Both the position numbers and the translations under genes were made by a program. The notes beneath the pieces are model-generated. The model ran no database searches and had not been told where the DNA came from. It saw nothing but the letters and a program-made list of their open reading frames with translations. From NCBI GenBank assembly GCA_964503885.1, contig CAZDCD010000020.1, positions 1 through 64,000 on the forward strand: DNA of 64,000 bases. The letters are read 5' to 3'. This DNA is from CAZDCD01 sp964503885 (GTDB lineage: Bacteria > Bacteroidota > Bacteroidia > Bacteroidales > UBA10428). Below, piece after piece: positions 8,253 to 17,721 of this stretch; the stretch's first letter is position 1; each line of letters starts with the position of its first letter.

Positions 8253-9933
8253 GGTCCATTGTTTTAGGCATTTTACTCTTCCCTCTTTTCCAGTCGGGAT
8301 CTTCAGGATGTTCCAGATCCCAGAGCGGGCGTGCACTCCTTACGCGGGGAACCGATTCAAAATTCTTTAACGGAGGCGGAGATGAAGTATACCATTCCAG
8401 TGTCCATCCCTTCCATGGATTGTTACCGGCCTTTTCTCCATGCCTCAGGCTGTAGATAATATTGCCGAGAAATACAAAAAACGATGCCCCGAATACTATC
8501 GCGCTGAGTGTGGAAAACATGTTCAATGTTCCGAGGTATGGCAGGTCGGGGTATGTGAATACCCTGCGGGGCATTCCCAGCAAACCCAGGAAATGGAATA
8601 CAAAAAAGGTGCAGTTAAACCCAATGAAAAACAGCCAGAAATGCCATTTCCCTATTCTTTCTGACAGCTTGCGGCCGGTAATTTTAGGAAACCAGTAATA
8701 TACCCCTGCCATACCGCCATGTATGGCCCCGCCTATGAAAACATAATGAATGTGCGCCACTACAAAATAGGTGTCCGTCAGACGCCAGTCGGCAGGTACA
8801 ATAGCAAAACCCACTCCGCTCAGTCCGCCGATCGTAAAATCAAGGAGGAATGCCAGGGCAAACAGCATGGCTGTTTTCAGTTGTACCGATCCCCCCCACA
8901 TCGTCGCCGACCAGTTAAATATTTTTACCCCGGTAGGTACTGCAATCAACATGCTGGTGGCTGCAAAAAAAGCATTGAACGTGGTACCCAGTCCTGTGGC
9001 AAACATATGGTGGGCCCATACCCCGAAGGACAACAGGGCAATCGCCACTGTTGAGGCGGCAACAAAGGGATAGCCGAAAATGGGTTTCCGGGAAAACACC
9101 GGGATCACCTCTGATATTATGCCGAAGGCCGGTAATGCCAGTATGTATACTTCGGGGTGTCCGAATGTCCAGAATATATGCTGGTACATTATTGCCGAAC
9201 CACCCGTATATGTGGTAAAAAAATGTGCCCCGAGCAGGCGGTCGATCAGGATCATCACCAGCCCGGCATTCAGGACCGGAAAGGCGGCAAGGATAAGAAA
9301 AGCATTCACAAATGCCATCCATACAAACAAAGGCAGGCGGTTAAAGCCCATCCCTTTCACCCTCATGGTGATAGTGGTGACCACAATATTCAGGGCAGCA
9401 CCTACCGATCCAATTCCCATAAAAAGTATGCTCGTTGCCCAGTAGTTGATTCCCGGCGAATAGCTGTAATAGCTCTCGCTGAGCGGAACATAGCTGAACC
9501 AGCCTACATTGGGGGCTCCTCCGGCAAGAAAGCTGAAATGCAGCAGCAGGGCTCCGAACAGGAAAGTCCAGAAACTGAAGGCATTCAGTCTCGGAAATGC
9601 CATCTCGTTCGCGCCGATCATCAGCGGAAGCTGATAGGTGATAAAACCTATTACCATAGGCATCAGCACAAGAAAGATCATGGTTGTGCCGTGCATGGTG
9701 AAGATCTGATTATAGGCCTCTGGAGATAATACGGTATTTTCAGGCCGTATGAGCTGGATGCGCATCAGCAAAGCTTCAATAAAACCCAGGAAGAAAAACG
9801 AAAGTGAGGAGAGAAGGTACATGATGCCAATCTGCTTGTGATCGACTGTGGAAAGCCAGTTAAGCAGTCCGTTTGCAGATCTCAGACGGGGTAAGGGAGT
9901 TGCCGGTTCAGGGAGATGAAGTTTCAGGCTCAT
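8239..9933 (-). CDS. ctaD: cytochrome c oxidase subunit I
   Basis: 564 aa, heme-copper oxidase catalytic subunit with about 12 helices. Seen: the WTFGHPEVYI motif with CuB histidine, cross-linked Tyr and the D-channel-end Glu of A1-type enzymes; WAHHMF with two CuB histidines; and VAHIHYV with heme ligands. The D-channel entrance motif usually GAPDMAFPR reads GANEMAFPR, so the classic Asp is replaced by Glu or shifted by one. It reduces O2 to water and pumps protons in the cytoplasmic membrane. Second gene of the operon, 68 bases after ctaC. Confidence 0.97.
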   Translation of the reverse strand: MSLKLHLPEPATPLPRLRSANGLLNWLSTVDHKQIGIMYLLSSLSFFFLGFIEALLMRIQLIRPENTVLSPEAYNQIFTMHGTTMIFLVLMPMVIGFITYQLPLMIGANEMAFPRLNAFSFWTFLFGALLLHFSFLAGGAPNVGWFSYVPLSESYYSYSPGINYWATSILFMGIGSVGAALNIVVTTITMRVKGMGFNRLPLFVWMAFVNAFLILAAFPVLNAGLVMILIDRLLGAHFFTTYTGGSAIMYQHIFWTFGHPEVYILALPAFGIISEVIPVFSRKPIFGYPFVAASTVAIALLSFGVWAHHMFATGLGTTFNAFFAATSMLIAVPTGVKIFNWSATMWGGSVQLKTAMLFALAFLLDFTIGGLSGVGFAIVPADWRLTDTYFVVAHIHYVFIGGAIHGGMAGVYYWFPKITGRKLSERIGKWHFWLFFIGFNCTFFVFHFLGLLGMPRRVFTYPDLPYLGTLNMFSTLSAIVFGASFFVFLGNIIYSLRHGEKAGNNPWKGWTLEWYTSSPPPLKNFESVPRVRSARPLWDLEHPEDPDWKRGKSKMPKTMDHEQE

Positions 9934-10001
9934 GTGTTTAATTTTTCCATGTAGTGAAGACCAGGTTTATTTTGAATTTCAGAAATCAAAGTTCCTGCAA
10001 T

Positions 10002-10955
10002 TTACTTCAGTTGTTCAAGATAATCAACAAGCGCATCCACCTCATTGCCATTCAACATAAAATCAGGCATATTCGATCCTTTTTTAACCTTCTGAGGATT
10101 TTCCAGCCATCTTTTAAGATTTTCGCGGTTGTTCTGCATCATACCGCTTAAAATTGTCTCACGTGATGCGATATGAGAAAGATCGGGTCCAATATGAGCA
10201 TCAGCCGGCGTACCCGAGATGGCATGACAATTTCCGCAGGTCATACGCTGAAAAAGGTTTTCACCGGCAATACCCAGACTGTCATGAGGCCTGGGGGGAG
10301 ATGCTTTCTGTTTTTCGATCCACCGGTTGAACGCTTCAGGTGACTGTGCCACCACTTTTATCCGCATCCAGGCATGCTCTGTACCACAGTATTCGCTGCA
10401 TGTTCCTTCATATTCACCCGATGTGTCCGCGTCAATCCAGCTATAGTTTATCCGGCCCGGTATGGCATCGGTCTTTCGTCCTAGCTCCGGTACCCACCAG
10501 CTGTGGATCACATCTGCCGAACCGATGCGCATGAGCAACTTCTTCCCGGCAGGAATATGCAATTCGTTCGCCGTGATAACACCCAGCTTCGGATACCGCA
10601 TATCCCACCACCATTGATGGGCTATGATGACAATATCGGGTTTCTGTCCACTTACTATGGGTTCATTAATTCGTTTCATGACCCGTAATGAGGCGAAGAA
10701 CAATGCGATAACAACAATCAGCGGAATCACAGTCCAGAGTATTTCAAGATTTCTGTTGCCGGATATCTGGCGGGGTTCACCCTTGCGTTTGCCCGACCGG
10801 TAAAAAAGAACGCCCCCGATTACCATAAATCCCACAATAGCCAGGATGATGACAGACAACAACACAAAATTCAGGAACAGCCTGTTTATATCGTCGGCCT
10901 GCGACGATGAAGAAGCAAACATCTGGGCAAAAAAGCGCTTTATCGAATCAACCAT
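10002..10955 (-). CDS. ctaC: cytochrome c oxidase subunit II with fused cytochrome c
   Basis: 317 aa. Two membrane helices (about 27-52 and 70-92) anchor a periplasmic cupredoxin. The CuA site is complete: His in ADVIHSWW, then C186-SEY-C190, H194 and M197. A C-terminal cytochrome c domain follows with CGNCH at 240-244 and a candidate distal Met in SNMPDF. This is the caa3 arrangement, where the oxidase carries its own heme c. First gene of the operon. No obvious TAnnTTTG promoter was found in the 640 bases upstream. Confidence 0.96.
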   Translation of the reverse strand: MVDSIKRFFAQMFASSSSQADDINRLFLNFVLLSVIILAIVGFMVIGGVLFYRSGKRKGEPRQISGNRNLEILWTVIPLIVVIALFFASLRVMKRINEPIVSGQKPDIVIIAHQWWWDMRYPKLGVITANELHIPAGKKLLMRIGSADVIHSWWVPELGRKTDAIPGRINYSWIDADTSGEYEGTCSEYCGTEHAWMRIKVVAQSPEAFNRWIEKQKASPPRPHDSLGIAGENLFQRMTCGNCHAISGTPADAHIGPDLSHIASRETILSGMMQNNRENLKRWLENPQKVKKGSNMPDFMLNGNEVDALVDYLEQLK

Positions 10956-11598
10956 CCCGGTTATATTTCAAAATCCGTATATTATCCTCTGATATAAACC
11001 CGAAAATACATCGAACAGGTTATCAAAAAATCAGTTACCCGGTTACTCAACTACTCAATTTTAAATGAATAGTTTTATTCTTTTTATATGGATGCAATGG
11101 CATATCGCTACCTGAGACCAGCCGGCGGAATAACCATTTTATGAATAATTCCCAGACATATCATAAACCATACCACAGATCACCCTGTTTATGGCGGAAG
11201 TTCATTTTACGAAATAACCCTGCCGCAGACCCTGAATAAGAGAATCGCTATGCCTGAACACATTGCGGCAACATGGTGTTTAACCGGATCAGTCCTGTTT
11301 GGCAAACGGGTGATGCCACAAACAGCCTGTCCGTGTGTAGAAGATTTTCCCTGACTGAGGAAAAATGTCACGTATCAGGATTGACAATTCCTGCATATAA
11401 ATAGCTGATTTTATGAACCGGGAAAGGTATCCGGCCGGCAGTTTACAGACACCGCTGAGAATACGTGGAAAGCGGAAAATCATGCAGGTGAAATGATAAT
11501 CATAACCCTGAATGCTTTATGGCTTTATAATTGACAGTTGTTATCAACGATTCCGGACAGACTACCGGTATCAAGAGTAAATATTATACCCTTAAAAG
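10956..11598. other. divergent intergenic region, no gene seen
   Basis: 640 bases between ctaC (minus) and the GH15 gene (plus). It must hold both promoters, but no clean TAnnTTTG/TTTG pair was found. A 64-codon minus frame at 11289-11483 has no recognisable features and no clear start signal. No tRNA or riboswitch fold was recognised. Confidence 0.4.
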
Positions 11599-13446
11599 AT
11601 GAGCGATAAGAAAACAGGATATTTACCCATTGAAGATTACGGATTAATAGGTAATCTCAACACCACTGCACTTATATCAAAGGTGGGATCAATCGATTTT
11701 CTCCCCTACCCCCGTTTTGATTCCCCGACGCTATTCGGGGCACTGCTCGACACGAAAAAGGGAGGCAGGTTCTCCATCGATGTGATCCATAAAGATGCGA
11801 ACCATAAACAGCTCTATCTGCCCGATACAGCTATTCTTCTAACCAGGTACCTGACCCGTAACGGTATTGCTGAACTTACTGATTTCATGCCCCCTGTAAG
11901 CGTGGAAGGCCGGTTTATTCTGGTGAGGAAACTTAAAATAATCAGGGGAAGACATGCATTCAGGATCCTACTTCAACCCCGGTTCGGATATGGCAAAAAC
12001 GGCTATTCGGTGCAAAAAAAGAAGGGTATGCTGGTTATTCATGATCCCGGGGATACCGGGAGTACCATTCGGTTGATAACGGATGTAAAGTTCAACGAGG
12101 AAAATGAAAGTCTTGTTGCCGAAATTCGTTTGAAAACCAGGGATGAGATCACTTTCATTCTTATCGGAGGGAATGGGGCACATGCACCGGCCACCGATGA
12201 TCCGGGTAGTTTTTCGGACCTCATTTTTGAAAGAACAGTGCGCTACTGGCGCGAATGGATAAAAAAATCAGAGTATACCGGCCGGTGGCAGGATATAATA
12301 AACCGTGCGGTAATCACCCTTAAGCTGCTGACATCAGACAGGGAAGGATCAACAGTAGCTGCGGCAACATTCGGGCTTCCCGAGCAGATAGGCGGAAACA
12401 GGAACTGGGATTACAGGTTCACCTGGATCAGGGATGCCGCCTTCACCATGTATAGTTTTCTGCGGTTGGGATATACCAGCGAAGCACGTAAATTTATCAG
12501 CTGGATCCAGGAACGCAGCCTGGAGCTGAAGTCGGCAGATGAGCTTAAACTGATGTACAGGATTGACGGTTCGACAAACCTGAAAGAAAAAAAACTTTCC
12601 CATCTTGAAGGATATCGAAAGTCATCACCCGTACGTATAGGAAACGGGGCTTTCAGCCAGTTTCAGCTCGACATTTATGGTGAACTGGTCGATACCATTT
12701 ACATATACAACAAAAACGCCGAGCCGATAAGCTATGACTTTTGGCTGAGCATGATCAAGTTCATCGACTTTGTATGCGACAACTGGAGGGAAAAAGACAG
12801 GGGCATATGGGAGGTAAGGGCCGATAAAAGGGAATTTCTGATCTCCAAAGTTATGTCGTGGGTTGCCCTTGACCGGGGCATACTTATTGCCGAGGACCGT
12901 TCTTTTCCTGCGCCCCTGGAAAGATGGCGCAGAACGAGGAATGAGATCTACGAAGATGTTTATTACAATTACTGGAATCCTGACATAAAAGCTTTTGTCC
13001 AGTACCGCGGTGCAAAAACGCTCGATGCTTCTGCATTACTGATTCCGCTTGTACGGATGCTCAGTCCGAAGGAACCTCGCTGGATATCAACGCTCAATGC
13101 CCTGGAAAATGAGCTCATTACCGATTCACTGGTTTACAGGTATAAACTCAATGAAGGAGCCAGCGACGGGTTGTCCGGCGAAGAAGGTACATTTTCCATG
13201 TGTTCATTTTGGTATATCGAATGCCTGGCCAAATCGGGGAAGATAGACAAAGCCATACTGCATTTCGAAAAAATGCTGGGCTATGCCAATCACCTCGGAT
13301 TATACTCGGAACAGATCAGCATGAAAGGAGAGATGCTTGGAAATTTTCCACAGGCTTTCACACACCTGGGACTGATCAGCGCCGCATACCAGTTAAGATT
13401 ATTGATGAACCGGGAAAACACGCCTGAAAGGAATAAAACACAATAA
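11599..13446 (+). CDS. glycoside hydrolase family 15 (glucoamylase/trehalase-like)
   Basis: 615 aa, the usual length for bacterial GH15. The N-terminal beta domain begins GYLPIEDYGLIGNLNTTALI, typical of the family. The (alpha/alpha)6 catalytic domain carries RNWDYRFTWIRDAAFTMY (about 270-287) and LSGEEGTFSMCSFWYIE, where the catalytic Glu lies. No signal peptide, so it is cytoplasmic. Likely substrate is an alpha-glucoside such as trehalose, maltodextrin or glycogen fragments, releasing glucose. The next gene, 9 bases on, is a dehydrogenase that could oxidise that glucose. Confidence 0.9.
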   Translation: MSDKKTGYLPIEDYGLIGNLNTTALISKVGSIDFLPYPRFDSPTLFGALLDTKKGGRFSIDVIHKDANHKQLYLPDTAILLTRYLTRNGIAELTDFMPPVSVEGRFILVRKLKIIRGRHAFRILLQPRFGYGKNGYSVQKKKGMLVIHDPGDTGSTIRLITDVKFNEENESLVAEIRLKTRDEITFILIGGNGAHAPATDDPGSFSDLIFERTVRYWREWIKKSEYTGRWQDIINRAVITLKLLTSDREGSTVAAATFGLPEQIGGNRNWDYRFTWIRDAAFTMYSFLRLGYTSEARKFISWIQERSLELKSADELKLMYRIDGSTNLKEKKLSHLEGYRKSSPVRIGNGAFSQFQLDIYGELVDTIYIYNKNAEPISYDFWLSMIKFIDFVCDNWREKDRGIWEVRADKREFLISKVMSWVALDRGILIAEDRSFPAPLERWRRTRNEIYEDVYYNYWNPDIKAFVQYRGAKTLDASALLIPLVRMLSPKEPRWISTLNALENELITDSLVYRYKLNEGASDGLSGEEGTFSMCSFWYIECLAKSGKIDKAILHFEKMLGYANHLGLYSEQISMKGEMLGNFPQAFTHLGLISAAYQLRLLMNRENTPERNKTQ

Positions 13447-13455
13447 AGAACAGTC

Positions 13456-14253
13456 ATGAATAAACTGAAATATAAAGTGGCGCTTGTGACCGGTGCATCA
13501 TCCGGAATTGGCAGGGCCATAGCCCTGAGACTGGGAACTGAGGGATCAAAGGTAGTAGTAAATTACCCGGGTCACGAAGGCCAGGCCGAAGATGTCGTGA
13601 GGAAAATAGTATCGAATGGCGGTACGGCGATAAAAATACAGGCTGATATCAGCAGGGAGGAGGAAGTGGTGGGGATGTTTTCCAAAATCAAACAACAATT
13701 CGGCCGCCTGGATATCCTGGTCAATAATGCCGGCAGGCAGAAAGACAGGGATTTCCTTGAAATGACGCTGGAAGACTGGAAAGCGGTAATTGATGTAGAC
13801 CTCACAGGCCATTTCCTGTGTGCCAGGGAAGCCTCCAAAATATTCGTCACCAATACACCGAATAACAATTCAGACACAGCGGGCGTAATTATCTTCATCA
13901 CTTCTGTCCATCAGAACATACCCTGGTCAAAAAGAGCTAATTATACCGCTGCCAAAGCCGGTGCAGGTATGCTCATGAAGACTATTGCCCAGGAACTTGC
14001 CCCGAAGAAGATCAGAGCAAATGCCATTGCTCCGGGAGCAGTGAAGACTGCTATAAACATTGAAAATTTTCAGGATCCTGAAAAAAAAGAAAAGATCATG
14101 CGAAAGATTCCATACGGTCGCGCAGGTAAACTGGAGGACATTGCATCAGCTGTGGTATGGCTGGCATCGGAAGAAGCCGATTACATTACGGGTGAGACTA
14201 TTTTTGTTGACGGAGGCATGGAACTCTATGCCGATTTTGCCCGCGGGGGCTGA
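13456..14253 (+). CDS. SDR oxidoreductase, glucose 1-dehydrogenase-like
   Basis: 265 aa classical short-chain dehydrogenase. NAD(P)-binding TGASSGIG (about 12-19), NNAG near 92, catalytic Ser in FITSVHQ and Tyr/Lys in YTAAKAG, and C-terminal GETIFVDGG. The similarity is to the glucose 1-dehydrogenase branch, but SDR specificity cannot be read from motifs alone. It starts 9 bases after the GH15 gene, so both are probably one operon converting an alpha-glucoside to gluconolactone; that pathway is inferred from context. Confidence 0.85.
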   Translation: MNKLKYKVALVTGASSGIGRAIALRLGTEGSKVVVNYPGHEGQAEDVVRKIVSNGGTAIKIQADISREEEVVGMFSKIKQQFGRLDILVNNAGRQKDRDFLEMTLEDWKAVIDVDLTGHFLCAREASKIFVTNTPNNNSDTAGVIIFITSVHQNIPWSKRANYTAAKAGAGMLMKTIAQELAPKKIRANAIAPGAVKTAINIENFQDPEKKEKIMRKIPYGRAGKLEDIASAVVWLASEEADYITGETIFVDGGMELYADFARGG

Positions 14254-14289
14254 TGAGGCAGGCGGCATGGGGATCGACAGGTGGAGTAA

Positions 14290-14315
14290 ACAGTAATCAG
14301 TATACAGTAATCAGT
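14290..14315. repeat. tandem 12-bp repeat ACAGTAATCAGT
   Basis: Two perfect copies, 14290-14301 and 14304-14315, with a 2-base gap. A third copy of the core CAGTAATCAGT lies far away at 24625-24635. Related short intergenic strings are common in Bacteroidetes genomes; function unknown. Confidence 0.7.
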
Positions 14316-14390
14316 TTGAATACCTAAATAAATAGTGCCTGTTCGTTCACCCCAATGGCATATTTCATAGCAGTTGCCCGTTCACAATAA

Positions 14391-14475
14391 CAGCCGGTTC
14401 CTGCGTCGATGGCAAGCAGGGTAGGCAAGCTTTGAAAATGCCTGCGGTAAGCAGGCCTTGAATTTTGAACCCACC
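14391..14475. repeat. GC-rich palindromic intergenic repeat
   Basis: Contains the 6-bp hairpin GCCTGC/GCAGGC at 14440-14456, flanked by AAAAT and ATTTT blocks and preceded by GCAGGGTAGGCAAG. On the minus strand the hairpin is followed by ATTTT, so it may weakly terminate the DUF2807 gene. It resembles elements at 44.8, 46.7 and 47.3 kb. Confidence 0.45.
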
Positions 14476-14479
14476 TCTC

Positions 14480-15199
14480 CTAACGCTTTCTCACATTGCC
14501 TGCACTCGATGTATTGATCTCCCGGATATCGGGTTCGCCTGCATAAATGATATTACCGGCGCTACTGCATGTAAAGCGGGCTTCGCCCGTAATGTTAACC
14601 CTGGCATTTCCTGCGCTGGAAACCTGAATATCGCCTTTTGCAGCTTCAAGATCAAACGCATAAAGATCACCGGCACTGCTCAGGCTTGCCTCAAGATACC
14701 CTGTTTTACCGGACAAATGGGCGTTTCCCGAGCTGCTGATCTCGACGGATATTTCTTCCGCGGCTACCTCCAGCTTCAGGTCACCGGCACTGCTCAGGTC
14801 GAGAAGTAGCTTACCTGCATGCATCATGTTTTCACTCTTAACGTCTCCCGCACTTGAGATTTTAATGGCATTCAGGTCTTTATAATGAAGGTAGATCTTT
14901 TTCGATTTAGCCATCCTGATGCTGACATCGGAATAAATGTCGAGTTCCCCGTTATTCACCTCGGTTCGTATATGTTCCATAAGGTTTTCATCGGCCACGA
15001 CCCGAATATTTTCCTTATCATCCTGGCTGATGAATACATCGAGTCCGTTTGATACTTTAAGCAATTGAAAACCGCTCACATTCCTGGATTCCTCGGTGAC
15101 ATTTCCGTTTCCCGAGAGGGTTTCTTTGGTGTCAAAATAACACGATGAAAGCATCAGGAATAATGCAAACAGGAAAAGAAAATAAATGCTTTGTTTCAT
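14480..15199 (-). CDS. DUF2807 (head GIN) lipoprotein with SSAG repeats
   Basis: 239 aa from the ATG at 15199 (MKQSIYFLFLF); the longer frame upstream would bury the signal peptide. Lipobox LSSC near residue 20. The body is the putative auto-transporter adhesin head GIN domain, a beta-solenoid-like fold. It contains a regular SSAGD/SSAGN motif seven times, roughly every 20-22 residues, each likely one turn of the helix. Probably lipid-anchored on the outer membrane. Function in this family is not established. It is convergent with the SDR gene, with a repeat between them. Confidence 0.8.
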   Translation of the reverse strand: MKQSIYFLFLFALFLMLSSCYFDTKETLSGNGNVTEESRNVSGFQLLKVSNGLDVFISQDDKENIRVVADENLMEHIRTEVNNGELDIYSDVSIRMAKSKKIYLHYKDLNAIKISSAGDVKSENMMHAGKLLLDLSSAGDLKLEVAAEEISVEISSSGNAHLSGKTGYLEASLSSAGDLYAFDLEAAKGDIQVSSAGNARVNITGEARFTCSSAGNIIYAGEPDIREINTSSAGNVRKR

Positions 15200-15287
15200 G
15201 ATTGCCGGTATTAAGTTAGTACCGCTAAAATAAATCCTTTCAATCAGAATAGCAAGCAAGTACCTTAATTCTCCCGCCGGCGATATT

Positions 15288-17717
15288 CTACACCCTGACA
15301 CCTATGACCAGAACGTCGTCGATCTGGTCAACATGTTGCTTCCAGTCGTCGAATGCATCGGCCAGGATTTCTTTTTGCTCCTCCATGGTTCTGTGGTGAT
15401 TTGCAAGGATCAGATCCTGGAACGGCTTAAACTTGAATTTTTTTCCTTCAGGTCCCCCGAACTGGTCCATATACCCGTCGGAAAAAATATAGAAGCAATC
15501 CCCTTTTTTCATTTCCATTTCATGCACCGCAAAGTCGTTATATTCCTTAAGATGTATGCCAATAGGCATGCGATCGCCTTTGATCTGAAGGAGTTCGTTA
15601 TCCCTGATATAATAAAGCGGATTGAAAGCGCCCGAAAACTGAAGGTTCATATTTTCATAATCAACGATACAAAGCGCAATATCCATCCCGTCTTTTGCTT
15701 CACCCTCTTCGCCTTTTTGCCGCAGTGCTTCAATCACATTTTTTCTGAGCCTGTTCAGGATCTCATCAGACCGTGGCTTTTCCATATCGTTCACGATCTC
15801 ATTCAGGAATGCGACACCAAACATGCTCATAAAAGCTCCCGGAACCCCATGCCCTGTACAATCTGCCGCTACCACCACAATCATATCCTCTTTCCGGGCT
15901 CCCCAGTAGAAGTCACCGCTGACGATATCACGCGGCCGGAAAAAAACAAAATAGTCATCCAGGTTATCACGGAAAAAACTCTCCGGAGTCAATACGGCTG
16001 CCTGAATTCTTTCAGCATATATTATGCTGTCGGTTATAGCCTTATTTTTTTCTTCGATCGTCTCTTTTTGTGTATTGATCTCTTCATTGAGCTGTTCCAG
16101 GTAACGGTTTTTCTCCTGGATCTCTCTTTTTTGCTCCGCCAGAAGCCTGTTTTTCTTCCTCAGGAAAAACAGGCCGGCAAGGATGCTTAGTGCTATCAGT
16201 ACCAGTAACAGTGCAACAGAAATAGCCCTCCGTTTTACGATCTGCTCCTGCTTTTTTTCCAGCTCCAGTCTTTTAATATCAGCAACCCTGGCTATTTCCC
16301 GTTCCTCCTGAAGCTGTATCTGCTGATCCTGAATTATACTGTCTTGCCGTAAACGCTGGTTTTGTTCCTCCGAAAGCTTTCTTTCCTGCTGTTCCAATGC
16401 CAGGATTGTGGCCTGCCTCTCTTTCTCAAATTCAAGCCGCGTAACCTGTTTTGCCTGTTCGAGCGAATCGATCTTCTGCCTCTGGCGCGCCTGTTCAAGT
16501 TCATATTGCCTGACCCTCATCTGAAAAAGATTCTCATCAGCAATTTCCAGCCTGATTTCCTTCTCGGTTTTTTCAGCATCAAATTTCCTCCTTGACTGCT
16601 CTTCCTCCTTAATTCTACCCTCAAGCAAAAGCGAATCCCTCAGGTTCAAATATTTTTCATAATAATTCAAAGCACTTATGGGATCATTTCCGGCCTTAAG
16701 CACCTGGCTGTATGTATTGTAACACTGCTGTAACAATTTTTTATCTCCTGATAAGACGGCAGATTCAATCGACTGCCTGCTGAATACCCCTGCATTGTAT
16801 AAATCACCTGAGTTTAAGTAGATCGTTGAAAGCAGGTTTTCAATTATCCCGCTTTCGGCATAAAAATGATGCCCGCTGCTGGTTTCCAGTGCCTTTTTCA
16901 GGGTATTTATCGCATTACCGGTATTCCGGCTGTTAAAGTATAGTATTGCAATATTTACCTGTACATGTATGAGCTCTTTCTCCCCGACTCCTGCAATGAT
17001 CCCTGCTTTGTATGCTTCGGTGAATGATGAAACGGCCATGTCATAATTGTCCAGGCGGGTATGATCAAATCCGATGTCATTCAGAATCTTAAAGCGCAGG
17101 GGTTTATCGCCGGTTTTCTCAGATAACCTTAAAAGTTCGGTATCGTTTTCCAGAGAACGTTCATAATCAGGAATGTTCCGTAAGGCAATCCCCTTTTTTA
17201 TGAGCAGGTCAGCTTCTTTAGCCGCTATTCCTTCGCGGTTGAAATATGCTGCTGCCTTGCTGAATTGTTCCACAGCATCCTCATACCGTTCAAGCTGGGA
17301 CAGGATGTCTCCGTATTTTTCAACTGTAGATATCTTTTCATCCGAATCAGTAAAGCTATTTTTTTCCAACGCTTTCAGATAGTATTCGGCAGCATTCTCG
17401 TTGGCCCTGATCTGTGAATACGTATCTGCAATTTTCAGGTAAACGGTTGATAATTCACCCGAATCTGACGTATTTTCCAGAATATCAGCCGCACGCAGCA
17501 ACGGTTTAATGGCAAGCGAATAATCTCCCTTCCGGATGGCAGTTCCGGCTTTATTCAGATACCAGGCATAACCGGTAGTATCGGACTTAGAGTCACCCGG
17601 AGTCTGGCATAATGACGGATACGGTAAAGAAAGAAACAGCAATAACAGGATACAGCCGGTATGCAACCGGTTTTTCAGGGCAGGCGGGAGCTGTGATATT
17701 TTAAACGCTGAAGCCAT
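15288..17717 (-). CDS. TPR-SpoIIE membrane serine/threonine phosphatase
   Basis: 809 aa. Order: signal sequence (about 15-38), periplasmic tetratricopeptide repeats (about 45-360), a long Gln/Glu/Arg-rich coiled coil (about 365-495), a membrane helix (about 498-520), a second coiled coil, and a C-terminal PP2C-like SpoIIE domain (about 570-809). The metal-binding core is visible in GDFYWGARKED and AADCTGHGVPGAFMSM, with FSDGYMDQFGG near the end. This is the Bacteroidetes two-part sensor type: TPR sensing outside, phosphatase inside. It starts 4 bases after the TonB receptor gene, so the two are probably translated together. Confidence 0.9.
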   Translation of the reverse strand: MASAFKISQLPPALKNRLHTGCILLLLFLSLPYPSLCQTPGDSKSDTTGYAWYLNKAGTAIRKGDYSLAIKPLLRAADILENTSDSGELSTVYLKIADTYSQIRANENAAEYYLKALEKNSFTDSDEKISTVEKYGDILSQLERYEDAVEQFSKAAAYFNREGIAAKEADLLIKKGIALRNIPDYERSLENDTELLRLSEKTGDKPLRFKILNDIGFDHTRLDNYDMAVSSFTEAYKAGIIAGVGEKELIHVQVNIAILYFNSRNTGNAINTLKKALETSSGHHFYAESGIIENLLSTIYLNSGDLYNAGVFSRQSIESAVLSGDKKLLQQCYNTYSQVLKAGNDPISALNYYEKYLNLRDSLLLEGRIKEEEQSRRKFDAEKTEKEIRLEIADENLFQMRVRQYELEQARQRQKIDSLEQAKQVTRLEFEKERQATILALEQQERKLSEEQNQRLRQDSIIQDQQIQLQEEREIARVADIKRLELEKKQEQIVKRRAISVALLLVLIALSILAGLFFLRKKNRLLAEQKREIQEKNRYLEQLNEEINTQKETIEEKNKAITDSIIYAERIQAAVLTPESFFRDNLDDYFVFFRPRDIVSGDFYWGARKEDMIVVVAADCTGHGVPGAFMSMFGVAFLNEIVNDMEKPRSDEILNRLRKNVIEALRQKGEEGEAKDGMDIALCIVDYENMNLQFSGAFNPLYYIRDNELLQIKGDRMPIGIHLKEYNDFAVHEMEMKKGDCFYIFSDGYMDQFGGPEGKKFKFKPFQDLILANHHRTMEEQKEILADAFDDWKQHVDQIDDVLVIGVRV

Positions 17718-17721
17718 TTTT

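Noticed and set aside
4940..9729. Many long plus-strand ORFs (276, 190, 160 and 136 aa) opposite the respiratory operon
   Set aside because: Antisense shadows of GC-richer coding sequence; low-complexity or Cys/His/Arg-rich translations without family features.
11289..11483. 64-aa minus ORF in the ctaC-GH15 gap
   Set aside because: No start signal or recognisable motif.
14254..14480. tandem CAGTAATCAGT as a CRISPR array
   Set aside because: Only two copies, 12 bases with 2-base spacing; no spacers and no cas genes.
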